This document shows, piece after piece, positions 1-11,779 of a stretch of DNA of 64,000 nucleotides (position 1 is its first letter; the number at the start of each line of letters is the position of its first letter). Made by a program: the position numbers and the translations under genes. Source of the DNA: Norana najaformis (lineage: Eukaryota; Annelida; Clitellata; Crassiclitellata; Hormogastridae); the NCBI GenBank assembly GCA_964023275.1, contig OZ029916.1, positions 19,934,064-19,998,063 of the forward strand, given 5' to 3'. The notes beneath the pieces were generated by a model, which saw nothing but the letters and a program-made list of their open reading frames with translations, had not been told where the DNA came from and did not search any database.

Positions 1-849
1 GTAATTCTTTTAGCAGAACACTATAATTAAACTGCCATCAACGAAATATTTTTAAGGAAAATTATAATAAAATTTTAGTTTTTATTATAATATTCTTCTC
101 ACAAATTCAGGGAAAAGATTACTGTGAAAGCATTACTAATTTTTTACTATTTTGTTCAGTTTCATATGACTAGCTGTCATATGGCGAATTTGCTCAAAAA
201 TTCTTGTATGCCTGGATGTCTACCTTGGCCAAGCTTGTTTTCTGGTGTTATATCTGCATGAGATTTCATGTGCTTTCAGATGGCATTTGGACACTTACCA
301 CTGTGGACACCTATCACCGAAGTCCAACTGCCATTTCAACCTATAACAGGTAGACAGGTTCCTGTGAAGGCATTGTCAAACCCAAGTGCACCATAATGTA
401 CCATAAGCCTTAATGCACCATCTGCCATCAAGATATCTCAGATTCAGTTGTGCAGTGGCAAAGCACATCTTTTGAGAAGCATCAACAATCCATCAGGGAG
501 AGGTTCTGCAATCAACCTGTCGGCTGTTGACAAATGCCCGACCTGCAGAGACCTGGTAACCTGAGGGACATTTGAACACTGCATTTTCTACCACACCCCA
601 GTCAGAAATCATAAATCTGTGCTGCAGACAGTTGGGTTCCAAGTGTGTGCAGCAGTCTGCCAGTGGTCACTTTTACAGTTACTTGACCATCATTTGCTCA
701 CAGATGAACTTGTTGCTCTTAATGAACTTAAAAATAATTTAGGCTACCCAGTGCAGCGCCTCCAAGGAGCATTTGGTAATACTGACCATGACCACAAGAT
801 TAAGCATATCACATGAAGTTGTGGGGCAGTTTGGTGGCCACTGGCTTGG

Positions 850-1300
850 ACAACTCAGTGTGGGCACCTGTTCTATTACCCTGTTCTGCAGGTCTCAGCT
901 CATGAGCCGCTCCCGTACATCCTGCATAATCCCGGATCTGACCAAGGTCACCTTTGCCCTTGCAGCCGGGTTCATCAATATGCTGATGATTAGCTTGTGT
1001 GTCCAAAGTGCAGGTAATCGTAATGATAGTACAGACCAGGATGTCTTGGAAAAGACGGAATTCATGTGGCTGGGAGCAAAACAGGCATAAGCAAGGATTG
1101 ACAGGGAAGCAATAACTGAGGCATTTTGAGGTTGGGAGGCACATGTGTAACCCAGGACCTTGGAGTGTTTCTGGATAAAGACCTACCCATGCAGAAGCAA
1201 GTCGATTCCCTCTGCAGTTCATGCTTCTACAAATCGCATCTGACCCAAGTCATATGGCGAAATCTGACACTGCTGAAATTCCCTCTATCTTAAAACCCAC
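850..1300 (+). mobile_element. Decayed LINE reverse-transcriptase fragment
   Basis: Broken reading frames here contain pieces typical of the palm/thumb part of CR1/L2-type LINE reverse transcriptases: KTEFMWLGAKQ at about 1,045-1,085, then an LGVFLDKDL-type strand and a CSSCFYK segment at about 1,155-1,235. The same order occurs in the better preserved LINE at 17.8-19.1 kb on the minus strand. Frameshifts and stops separate the pieces, so this is a fossil. A Cys-rich tract at 520-800 (CPTCRD, then a His/Cys spacing) may belong to the same or another element, but I am unsure. Confidence 0.5.
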
Positions 1301-2115
1301 TATACAAATAGCCAGATACATATCTGTACATATATCAGTACACATAAAATTAAACTGGAAACAAAGTGATGATTTTGCCTATGAAGAACTTAAATCATCA
1401 CATCATACAGAAAAGATGAACATAAATGTACGTGGATTTTATGTTTCAAAAAGTCTATTAAACAGGATTGGTTAAACATGATGAGAAGACTACCTTTCTC
1501 CTTCATATAACGCTTACATAAAAATCCTTATACTAAAATTTCCCATCCTTTGAATAGTAAGCCCTGAGATTCTGACAGACAGAACTCAGCAACACTGCAA
1601 CCAATTAAATCTGGAGTGTTGTCATTCAGTAAAGAACCATGAGTGACTAAACATGAGATAGTTCGCACTGTACATGGGAGCTTAGACAAACCAAGGAGAA
1701 GAAGCACAAGTCACATTCCCCAAGGGATCCCACGATCAGCTGCTATAACCCAAGAGAACCTGAAACTCCTTATGTCAACAGCATGGTTGTTTTTTGTTAG
1801 CAATTTAAATACATATACATATATTATGGCTCAGTTTAAAATCTGGAGACTGGCAGATTATGTCAACTGATATAATAATCCTATAGCTGCTAAAAATATT
1901 TGGATAACACCAGGATAGAACCATCAGTTATTGGATGTCTCTCCCTACAAAGCAGAAAAAACAGCTGGGCCAAGTCTAGTAAAACTAATCATATCAACAG
2001 CTTCATAACTGGTGCTTGTGATACTTCTTCTTCTTGTGGTTCTCTGCCCTCTAGGCAGGTTCATACGTCCAATGGCGCCATTCTTCACGGTGTTGAGCAT
2101 CTCTTTTCAGTCCGC

Positions 2116-2166
2116 TGTATCCATCCGTGATCATCCAGTCCAGCATGATGATCACGGATGGATACA
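2116..2166. repeat. Perfect 20-bp inverted repeat with 11-nt loop
   Basis: Positions 2116-2135 are the exact reverse complement of 2147-2166, separated by an 11-nt loop. The arms read TATCCATCCGTGATCATC-like on the left. Nothing nearby suggests a gene. The rest of 1,301-3,520 holds no supportable coding exon, and it probably lies in the first intron of the laminin gene on the minus strand. Confidence 0.85.
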
Positions 2167-3520
2167 TAAGTTAAACTGCTTGTGATACAGTAAAGGTAAA
2201 TGCAAATGCACATGCCTTTCTATAGGTGGCCCTGACCCCATCCATTTTTCAATAAAATTGTCAGGTGAGATCCTCCACCAGTGCTGCCCATTTTGAAGAG
2301 GTGCCATGCCATTTGAAGTCCTCCTGTAGGGACGGGACCCTGTTAACCCAAGATTCAAATCTCTTAAATATAGCAATGACGGGTAATGTAGCTATCCAGA
2401 CTAGTGAATATCTTACACAGATTTTGGGTTTCTTAACACTGGGAGATTTGGCTTCAGAAGAGATACTAAATAACCATACTTCTGAAGGCTACTGAAGGCT
2501 CTGATATATGAAGAACTACCTTATAATACCCCAAAAAACATTACCTGACCAAAGTATTGGCCCCTAACATTTATATGTAAAACAGATGATGTCCATGAGC
2601 CAAGGCAATGAATTTGTTGAATGAAATTTTGAAGATTCCCATTAAATTAAATTCTATTATATTATACAATATATTACATTACATTACCATTTAGATTCAT
2701 ACAGTAAAACAGTAACTTATTTACACAAGCTGTAAAATAATAACTTATTTACAGAGACTGAACAGAGTTGAAGGAAGGAAACATCTGTAGGTTTAGCATG
2801 CCTTGCTGGTAGAAGAATGAGTCACACGTGAAATGGTATATTACCCTAAACCAGTGCAAGAATGGAAAAGACTGGAGTAAAATCTGGCATAGATTTCTGA
2901 GTGAATATACACATTTGTACCTCATTATATATTAAAAAGAAAAGTTTTACAAGCCCATCCAAGTTCCAAGTTCAAGAACAAATCTGCTTCAAGCAAGCAA
3001 ACCTCTGCAGCATGCCTACAGCTCACTAACCTACTTATAACCACTTGCTCTTTGCAAACAGTTGCATCATGCTGTTTTCTAAATTACTTAAGTCAAGAAT
3101 GATATATATTTGCTGCTAAAAACTAAACTATCAGGACTTTAAAAGAACTGTACTTATAAGATTTTTGTTTATTATCTCAGTGTACCTACACAATTCTGTT
3201 GTCACCCAGTCTGGCTAAACATACTCTATGTTAACCATGGGAAACAAATGACAAACAAAACATAAGCACTTGGTCTGCAAGGTCTGAAGCAGTTCACCAT
3301 TTTGTCCAAAGTCTGCATCCCGTCCACGTTGCTGTTGGGCTGTATACCACAGAAAATGTTCTTTATTCCAAAATTGGCATATTAGCCATAATGGTGCCTT
3401 ATGTTAGCTGGCAGTGGCGGATCCTGAACTGCCTCTGGATCCGCTCTTATTCGCTGGCACCGCTTTTATTGAGTCTAAACTATAAGACTTCAGTTCGTTA
3501 CACATAAACATTGGGCTTAC

Positions 3521-3920
3521 CTAGGTTTATGGTTAGATTTATACTCGTTGGCCACTGCACATCTTCCATCATGGTTGAAGACTGCCACCAGGTGAGATTG
3601 TCAATACTGTGGAAATCAGTGAGATATCTGGGTGGATGGGCCTTAGTCGGGTCGTGTAGATCGCACACATCGCAGGATTTCGTAGCCCCAGCAGCCCCAG
3701 TCTGTTGACAAAAGGCCTCTGGTTCATGGACGCCACATGTATTAGTAGCCTCCACCGGGAGATTGAAAGCAGCGTTTACAAACGGTGGAAAACAGCGCTG
3801 TGGTCGTTTATCCTCAGTATAGCATAAGTTACGACTTCTGCTACTAGGGGCCCCGTTAACCATCAAAGAGATATTTAAAACCGAGAGAAGTAACCAGACA
3901 AAAACTGCTTCTAAATCCAT
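3521..3920 (-). CDS. Laminin subunit gamma, first coding exon (gene continues off the left edge)
   Basis: Laminin gamma chains are secreted basement-membrane proteins; the N-terminal LN domain drives polymerisation of the network. The exon starts with ATG at 3920 (good context, A at -3) and encodes a hydrophobic signal peptide (about residues 1-23, ending near MVNGA). The start of the LN domain follows: [21 protein letters not shown], a [14 protein letters not shown] cysteine cluster, then WWQSSTMM and SINLTINLG. These match remembered laminin gamma-1 motifs in the same order. After 133 codons plus one base, a GTAAGC donor follows at 3520-3515, giving phase 1 within a Gly codon. The LN domain should continue in exons to the left, but I found none in 1-3,520, so intron 1 is probably longer than 3.5 kb. 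LAMC1-like is the best call; other gamma chains are possible. Confidence 0.9.
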
Positions 3921-3967
3921 CCTTGCGCGTTCCCTGTTTCGTCTGGCGACAAACGCTACGAGTCGCG

Positions 3968-3976
3968 CTATTTATA
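3968..3976 (-). promoter_or_regulatory. TATA box of the laminin gamma gene
   Basis: On the minus strand TATAAATAG lies about 48 bases before the laminin start codon. A transcription start about 30 bases further on would give a 5' leader of about 20 bases. The surrounding DNA has several CG dinucleotides, unlike the AT-rich flank. Confidence 0.5.
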
Positions 3977-4869
3977 GAAGCAACGTGCCTTCCGCTATTG
4001 CAGTTGCGTTTCTTGTAGTGGCAATTCATAGTATTTTTGTAGCGCTATTATATGCAAGATTCTGCAAATACTTTACCGGTACTTATCGACTTCATAGGCC
4101 GTTAGTGTCGCTCAAATAATTATCATTTTAATAATAAAATACTTAAGGAAATTTCCAATTATAGTGATCTGCAGTGGTGTTTCTGGTTTTGTAGGCTAAA
4201 ATAGCAACTGCAAATAAATTCACATCTCTGCAGAGCTACAAACCACTTCATTCAGAAATTTTGGATGCTGGTGTTATGTTGTATGAAATATCAATTAGTG
4301 CCTTAATATTTTTTTACAAAGTATTGGTAATAGGAAAAATAAATTCCTAACTTTGTAAGCTATTCTCTGGCATGATCCTTAGCTCCAGGCATAATTTAAA
4401 TATACCCATCCATTATTCTATAGATAACACAGGACATTGCATAACCCTCTAGCCAACTATTTCTATGTTTAAAGTTTTTGTCACCAGCTATGTATGGATT
4501 CCATCATTTCCACTTCAGATGGCTAATATGCTTACATCTAAATGTAAATGTATAGGTTTTTATATAGCAGTTTCTTCTTAACTATTACCTAACCCGAGGT
4601 ACATGGTGGTCTACTTACATTTTGCAGTGAGCAACATCGTCAGTTTTGCAGGTAGACACTCATCCATGAGCAAAAATAGCAGCCAAAACATGGTTCTCTG
4701 ATCCACTGACTATGCAGTACAATTGAATGCTGTAAAAATCTGTCTACTAATCTACAAAGGTATGCATTTAAAACAGTCCAGCTATCTTTTTTCTATATTC
4801 ACCCTGATTCATGCATATTTCAAGATATTTTCAGCCTGATATGTGTTACACCCAGAAAGAAGACATATT

Positions 4870-5010
4870 TGGGGTACAGCAAACATCTTGGGCTCACACA
4901 CTTTCTTGGTGGCTTATCTGAAATACTGGAATCTGTTGCCCACTTCTATGTGTATCAGCTTTGCTAATTCTCAATTACTGCACGAAACTCATTTTTGCCA
5001 ACTTGCTTAT
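4870..5010 (+). mobile_element. Short LINE C-terminal remnant
   Basis: The frame contains FLVAYLKYWNLLPTS, which resembles FLVVGLKFWNYFPAS in the minus-strand LINE at 5.4-6.2 kb (the conserved W-N-x-L-P motif near the end of CR1/L2-type pol proteins). Too short and decayed to classify further. Confidence 0.35.
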
Positions 5011-5365
5011 CCACCAAAGCTCACCGTCTGGTCCCAAAGACCATTCGGATTTTTACATGGTCTGCACAAAGGATTTTGTTACAAGCTTCAATTTCACTTT
5101 GAAATGGCCAATGCGGGACATCTATTGTGCTATGACAGCAGAGTTATAAACATCTGAAAAACAGATTAGATTACTGTCATTCACTAATTTGATTATAGTA
5201 TATCTATTTTGCATGTACTGCATGAACTCAAATTCTTTGCAGATTCTGCTTCATAGATAAATATTATTATTAGTTAGAAACTTTCACAGCGCCTGTGTCT
5301 AACGCACAATGCATCAACCAACTGTGCATCAAATTTAAGCAACATTCAGGTCGATATCCAGAAGA

Positions 5366-6218
5366 TCAGTCCACTAAGACAGAGAGGCAGCCTACAGCAG
5401 AAAAGCCAACTGAAAGGTAAGTCTTAATAAGTCGAGAAAGAAAAGACATAACAGACTGAGCATAATGCACTGATGCAGGAAAATAATTCCAAAATTTCAG
5501 TCCAACAACCAAAAAAGCTTGCTTACCGAGAACAGTTCTAAATTCTTGCACAAGAAAAAGGCATTCAAATGACCTGGTTGAATAATTATGAGATTGAGGA
5601 ATGAGGACTGATTTTAAGTATTGTGTTTGTCCAGAGTTCAATGTTTTGTAAATTATAAGCCCCAATTTAAAAGAAAATCTTTGCTGAATAGGTATACAAT
5701 GAAAGGATTTAAGTACAGAGTTTATATGTTCATACTTTGACATAACAGTTATGGCTCTGGCCAAAGAGTTCTGTATTCTGTGAAGTTCTGTATGTTTGAC
5801 TTTGTGATACTGGTAAGATGTGAATTACAGTAATCGAGTCGATTGGAGACCAGTGCGTTTGCTAGAGATATCCTTGAAGACATAGGGACATATTGCCGAA
5901 TGCCGCGTATGTCACGAATATGCATGTACGATGACTTACAAATTCCATTTACAAAGTAGTGAGAGACATACAAGAATCAAAAATAATGCCAAAATAATGA
6001 GCAGCATCAACCAACTCCACAAGTGAATTATCCAGGTTTAAAGACATAAGCCATTCAAACTTCTTAAGCTGCTGTGGAGTGCCCAGGAGCATAAATTCAG
6101 TTTTTAATGGGTTAAGGAGGAGTTTATTAGCTGCCATCCAAGATTGTTCCTCTTCAAAGGCAGTGGATAATAGCTGCACAGACGAATGACAAGACAAACT
6201 GTCAAAAGAAATGTACAT
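5366..6218 (-). mobile_element. Decayed CR1/L2-like LINE, pol C-terminal part
   Basis: Read on the minus strand, three overlapping open pieces give a continuous LINE pol C-terminus broken by frameshifts: WMAANKLLLNPLKTEFMLLG (RT motif D region), an HIRDIRGIRQ segment, LANALVSNRLDYCNS, and a terminal LKFWNYFPAS. The order agrees with non-LTR reverse transcriptases. The relative at 38.8-40.0 kb shares the KTEF..G..QQLK and HIRDIR.IR motifs, so both belong to one family. No endonuclease or catalytic DD box is left here. Confidence 0.75.
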
Positions 6219-7129
6219 TTGAGTATAACCGTCCGTTCATCTGTTGTAAATCCCTACCAACAACTGCACAGACCTGGTAAAATGAGGGACCTCAACAAGC
6301 AATGGTGCTCAACCAGTGATAGAAAATTGGATGAAGGTCACTCAACCCCAGATGTTTCAGTAACTGTAACTGTGTCTTCCGAAATCTTCAATTCAGCTGT
6401 TTTTATTCCCTATCCTCAATCCAACAAAGATCATAAAACCTTACTTGAACACCAAATGTCAATCATGGGTGGGACTCTGTCATGTTCTGCAGTTCAGCAG
6501 GAGCCTGCAAATTTGAACTTTTTTCCATCTATTTTTTCCACTTATCATTTCCCTCTGAAAGAGTATGTTATTGTTAACAAACTTTTGCTAGTAAGGTGTA
6601 CCTTTGAGGTTCTTCAAATGTGCTAAACAAAAATGACCATGCCTGATAAAATTCTCATAAAAATCAGAAAATTCAATATACGAAAAATCAACTCATTAAA
6701 CAGGCGTGAAACAGTTCTGTTCATAACTATCACACAGATGTTCAATATGTTGCTTTAAAGGTCTTGCGTTAAACTTCAGTCTGCATAACCAATTTTGCAT
6801 ATAAGAAGTTTATTTAATTTACACCAGACACCTAAATTTACACAACATTAAACTCAGGATTTTCTAAATGTTTTGCTAGATGACATATATTAAATAGTTG
6901 CAACTTCTTTACTATTTGTGATAAAAACATGTGGTTTTCAGGAAACATTCATAACTTCCAGTCTAATCCAGTGTAATATTAAACCAATTTTGCCTACAAT
7001 GTCCTTCAAACTTCTCAATCTTCTTACATTCGCCAGCTGTTCACTATCCAACTGCCCAGATCCACTTTTTCTTCCCTGTACCTGTCTCTATTTCGGCCCC
7101 CATGTCTCCTCCTCCTCCCTAAATGATGC

Positions 7130-7450
7130 AACTGCTCCTTAACCTACATGATACCATCTCTTCAGAACAAACTCCCGAAAGACTTTGCCAGTTCACTCAT
7201 CCCTCCTATCTTGTCCCTCAGTATTAGCACTACTCTGCTTGCCCTCTACCCTGCAACTTTTCACTCAAGACTGACAACCGAATCTTTCAAATTATCATAT
7301 CCTGCTTCCACTCCTGCACCATCCCATAGCCACCATCACCACAGACTTCCACTGTAGCACCATGCTGTCTCCCTGGCTTGACCCCCTTGCATTCTGACCT
7401 GGCAACGAAACTGACCAAACAACCTAACTCTTGCAGAGTAACAGGCATTG
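7130..7450 (+). mobile_element. LINE 3' end remnant
   Basis: The frame has NKLPKDFASSL (WNxLP-like), then HSRLTTESFKLSYPAS, like the end of the LINE pol proteins elsewhere here. It is followed by a GACCTGGCAACGAAACTGACC tract resembling the 3' UTRs at 24.15 kb and 61.65 kb. Heavily mutated. Confidence 0.4.
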
Positions 7451-8204
7451 AAGGGTTATTTATGACCACTAGGTATGGAAAGCATGAAAGTATGTTGGGG
7501 GAAGATGTGCATTTAGGATGCAAGAGACAAGAGAAAGAGTTTGCCATGTTGCTAGAATAGATGACCAAAAAGGTATGGAATGTTAGGGGAAATGCGAATA
7601 TACTGAGAAGAAAATAGAAAACATAAACAAGGTATATAGGCTAGTAAGTGAATGAGAACAGCATCAAAAGGAAGTACATGTAATAAGGGAGTCAGGATTC
7701 ACTCTCCGACAGACGATCGAGGAATCCACTCCCAAGAAAACGCTGCAAAATAGCACAGATAAATAATCTAACATAGCTCTAGGAAATAAGCTAGTCTCCC
7801 TGATGGGTTTTTATGTGGTGCTATATTATTTCAGAGATTTACATTTACATTTCATTTACCAATTTTCAAATTATTTTGACTTAGTGAGGGGTTTTTCAAG
7901 AATGGTCACAGATGTCCAAATACATCATATATGCATCACAATAGACAAAACTTACAATTCTTCCACAGTCCAGCACCAGTTTACAAAAATTCAACAGTTC
8001 TTTTCCTCCAACAGTTTTAAGAATATACAAGGTTTATCACAATTCTCAACAGAAAGCTGGAAAACTGTTAACAGTTTCCATATTTCCAATTACAATATAT
8101 TACAAACACTTAAACTCTAATGGAGAGGTGGTTTAAGTTTTCTTATAAGTCTGTATTTGTATTTTTATTGATTGTCTGTCTTGTGCAAAATAGAGTACAT
8201 TACA

Positions 8205-9345
8205 TAGTTGTTCAAAGTACCATGGCAGAGTACTTAAGCGAAACCAAAAGTAATTCTAACTTTAGATACAAAATAAAAGTAAAAGTATTTATCAGCGATT
8301 TTACTTAAGTAAAAGTATAAAAGTAATTTTCCAAACAATACTTTTAAAGTTCAAGTAAAAAGGATCGAGACTATGGCAAATATGCCTCTGTCGGTATATG
8401 CTCAATCATTTATTCCAGAAGTATTTGGGATCAGCAGTTCAGTGCAGAAGCAGTACTTTGAACAATGTCATATTTACTCACATCTAATATATCACACATT
8501 TTTACAATATACCTAAGTTGACTGAACATGGTGGACCAAGAATTCGAACCCAGGTCACCGAGGCAAAAAGCAGCCACTGTGTCAACTCACTCACCGTTCT
8601 CCCTCAGAAATATACAGTACATAGCATGCCTCTCTACCAAGATTTCTTAAGATCTCCGAGGTCTCACTTAGTTTCACATCCTCCTTCTCACTACATGTTT
8701 CTGTTCCTTTCTGGTCAGCTGTTTCTCTCTGTGATAAGCTAGGTCAAAAGGTGTTAATAATCTTAAAAACTAATGCTCTTAGATTCCATATATACATATA
8801 TACACATACAGACACACACATATATACACACAAATGCATGTCCGGTCTGATTATATACCGAGCGTATATTACAGGTTTATGAGGGGCTTATAAATGCTTT
8901 CATTCCGTGTTTCTTAGTTGCTCGAAGTTTACTCAGTGTGTAGCCTACTTGGAGTAGACAAGGAACACATACCCCTCACTTAGTTCCTACCCTGCTACTG
9001 TTTGGGCGATTTCAAACTGTCTGACAGACTGACACTCATCCCGTCAGTGCAGTAATTTCATGCTGCTTTAGAAAGGTGCCACTTCTTGCCCCATATGCTG
9101 TGATCATTTGTTTGATCTTACACCAGTAAATGGATGTCCGCATCTAGCACATAAAAGTAAGGAGTAACAAACCCATAATCACCAGTCATAACAAAGTAAA
9201 AGTATTTTAAAAATGCATCAAATATTACTTCTTTACAAGTAAAAGTATTTTCATTTTTAAATACTTCATTAAAATAAAAGTCCTAAAACTTTTACTTAAG
9301 AACAGTTACAGTGGCACATTACTTTTACTTCATTACTAATCAACA
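8205..9345. mobile_element. hAT-like non-autonomous element (MITE) with AAGTAAAAGTA-rich ends
   Basis: Both ends are rich in the words AAGTAAAAGTA and TACTTAAG, in opposite orientation: left end 8,205-8,350, right end 9,190-9,345. The reverse complement of the right end begins CAGTGTTGATTAGTAATG, which fits the CAGxGxxG start common in hAT termini. The left end starts CATAGTTG and is only partly matching. No transposase frame lies between. I could not define an exact 8-bp target duplication. Confidence 0.5.
8530..8604 (-). mobile_element. tRNA-derived SINE head (tRNA-like)
   Basis: Read on the minus strand, a GGTTCGAATTC B-box at 8550-8540 sits about 40 bases after a D-loop-like GAGTTGACACAGTGG stretch. 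Length and box spacing fit a tRNA, but the acceptor stem pairs poorly, so this is more likely a SINE head or tRNA pseudogene nested in the hAT-like element. Confidence 0.35.
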
Positions 9346-11539
9346 CTGATTAAAGAACATTTCATATTCAGCATCCTTCTTTGCATCAATCAGTACTGAC
9401 AAAAACAGTTACAAGCCTTCAGCTTTTGTCATCATGTAAACATGTATTCACGCTAGTTAAACACCAACCTATTAAATAACAATGCGAATTAAATATTAAA
9501 AAAATAAACAGTCAAACATTTGATAACCACCCACTGAAAACTTTTTAATAACTCAGTTTTCCAGCAACCACAAAACTCAGCCTGAAGGCAGCCTATCTAC
9601 TCTAAGGTAAAAGTAGTAGCCATCAAAAATGTAGCACTTTACTGTCATTACCTCTCATTCAAGTCACTTCATCCATTCATTCTAACTGCTATTGGCACAA
9701 AGACCTGTATTACATTGTTTGCAAGCACCCCATATGTACAAGAAGCATGAGTATTTACATAGGCAGCAGAAGATCTAATTCCAATCGTTTCCCTATTCTT
9801 AAACATTTTCAACAACAGATAAACGCCATCAGTGCAGCTGAAAAAGACTGCAATCAGCTGGTCAGTGTATTCCACAAACATATTAAGCAATTCCACCAAC
9901 CATCAACTAAGTTTTTCCAATATCTGCAAGGTGGCCTCACACATCCAACTTCCATGCTATTTAATCCATCCATCCAATCTTTATAATCTGGTTAATTTCC
10001 AATGTACATGTACAATGGTAACTTTCCATAGTAATGTAATTTTACTTTATCAAGAAAGAGACTGCATAAAGATACTTAGTTATCAGTATGTCAAAATCAC
10101 TAAATGCCCAAACCATATACATGGAGTAAAATTTTGTATGCTGCCATAACCTTCACCTAGTTTTACCGATATGCTTGGACTATTGCAACAACAATCTCAT
10201 AGCTTGGATATGTCAGCTACAATTTGACCACAACTGACCTGTCCAAACTTTTACTAACCTGCCAAAATTCTTGCATGTATCGGACTATATGCGAGAGATA
10301 CAGCATTAGCTCTGGGACAAGGACATACATTCAAAATACTTCCCAGACGGGAAGTAGATGGACTGGAATAAACAACATAACTGTTTTCTTGTCTCAGGCC
10401 AGCTGGAATGCCAATCACTATGCCTTGCAGCCTATAAAGTCAAGATAGCCATGTTTCAGCACCTCTAACAGATTCTTTGAAGATACATCAAACCCTCTTC
10501 ATAACATGCTCCATTATAATGGGAATTCTGATAGATCAGTTGGCAACATGGATCCCCAAATTTAGATCCCCAGCTTTAGAAAATGACTTCACTATAACAA
10601 AACGTTATTATAGAGACAACATTAAAACCGAGTTCTGGTGAAATACAGCTTGCATCTCTGTCATTTCACTAAAAACTAACTCCTGAACGCAGAGACCTGT
10701 TCAAATTAGGTTATTCAATACATCATAATAATTACTGCCATTCGACATACGTCTTTATGCCTGGCTCTATCAAGCTTTCAGTTCTTTATGAAACCCAATA
10801 TTCGCAGACAACATGCTACCAAAAGAATGCTTAGCTTGACTCCGTTATATTCATCCCATCTATAATTAATATCTATCGGAGTTACTCAACCATTTCTCTG
10901 GCATATATGTAGATCATTCTCTGAATACGTTGTCATCCATTAAGATGTCCGCAAAGAGGGTGAAGAGAAGGGGTCACCCAAATGCGGACAATGGGCATAG
11001 GGTTTTGCCCAATGCAGATGTCTGCATCTAAATTTGGTGCATACAGTTATTTCTATACAGCTTGAACTCTAAACATTAAATGCAGTCAAACAGCAGACAG
11101 TATGTACTGCATTTATCTAATTAGAGTCCCTTTGTTGGACAAGGCATCCATCAAAGTACCCCACCCTATAACATAGTTAGCCCTGCCATATTAACAGGAT
11201 AACCTAATCTTGGCCTTAGTACTCTGTTGAAGGGTAATGTCAAATGTGGACAAGGGCAGGCAGAGGTCCCAAGTAAGTCATTTTTATATGTCCTTTAATG
11301 GTTGTAATCCCCCCCCCCCTTAAACTTGGATGACTGACACTTTCCAATGACATTTTCCAACTTGTTTCTCTACTGCTAATACTTTGCCCCTAACTTCAGA
11401 TCCTGATTTCACCTGCTGAATATATCCCAGATGAAACAGAAAAGTAGATTTAAACTAGAAACTGGTGCCAAGCAATGATACAGAAATAAAGCAAACAAAC
11501 GTCTCCAACTGCAGTCATAGAACTTTGTCACGTATTGAT
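9346..11539. other. Intergenic DNA with no recognisable gene
   Basis: Short open frames on both strands (for example 9,669-9,899 minus, 76 codons) show no recognisable domain and no convincing splice context. A run of C at 11,310-11,320 is the only simple repeat of note. The stretch lies between the STX6 3' end and the hAT-like element. Confidence 0.6.
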
Positions 11540-11545
11540 TTTATT
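11540..11545 (-). terminator. Candidate poly(A) signal AATAAA of STX6
   Basis: TTTATT on the plus strand reads AATAAA on the minus strand, about 235 bases after the STX6 stop codon. It is the nearest canonical signal I found. Low specificity in AT-rich DNA. Confidence 0.35.
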
Positions 11546-11779
11546 ATCAATATATCACATATCTGTTGAACATCTGACAGTCAAACCTTGAATATATGAC
11601 TGGTATTACCAAAATACCAGTTCAAACAGTCACAGCTCAGAAAAACTTATTCTGTTACAGATTCCTCGTGTAGTGACTTTGTACTGGTAAGGCGTTGTGT
11701 TGTCTGGACTGTCTCGAAGCATCACTGGAGCACGACTAGTTTTGAGTGTGAAAGTCACCCAAATTCCAATTAAAGATCA

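Noticed and set aside
9669-9899. 76-codon minus-strand frame with codon-like texture downstream of STX6
   Set aside because: No recognisable domain, splice context or homology from memory; kept only as part of the gene-free stretch.
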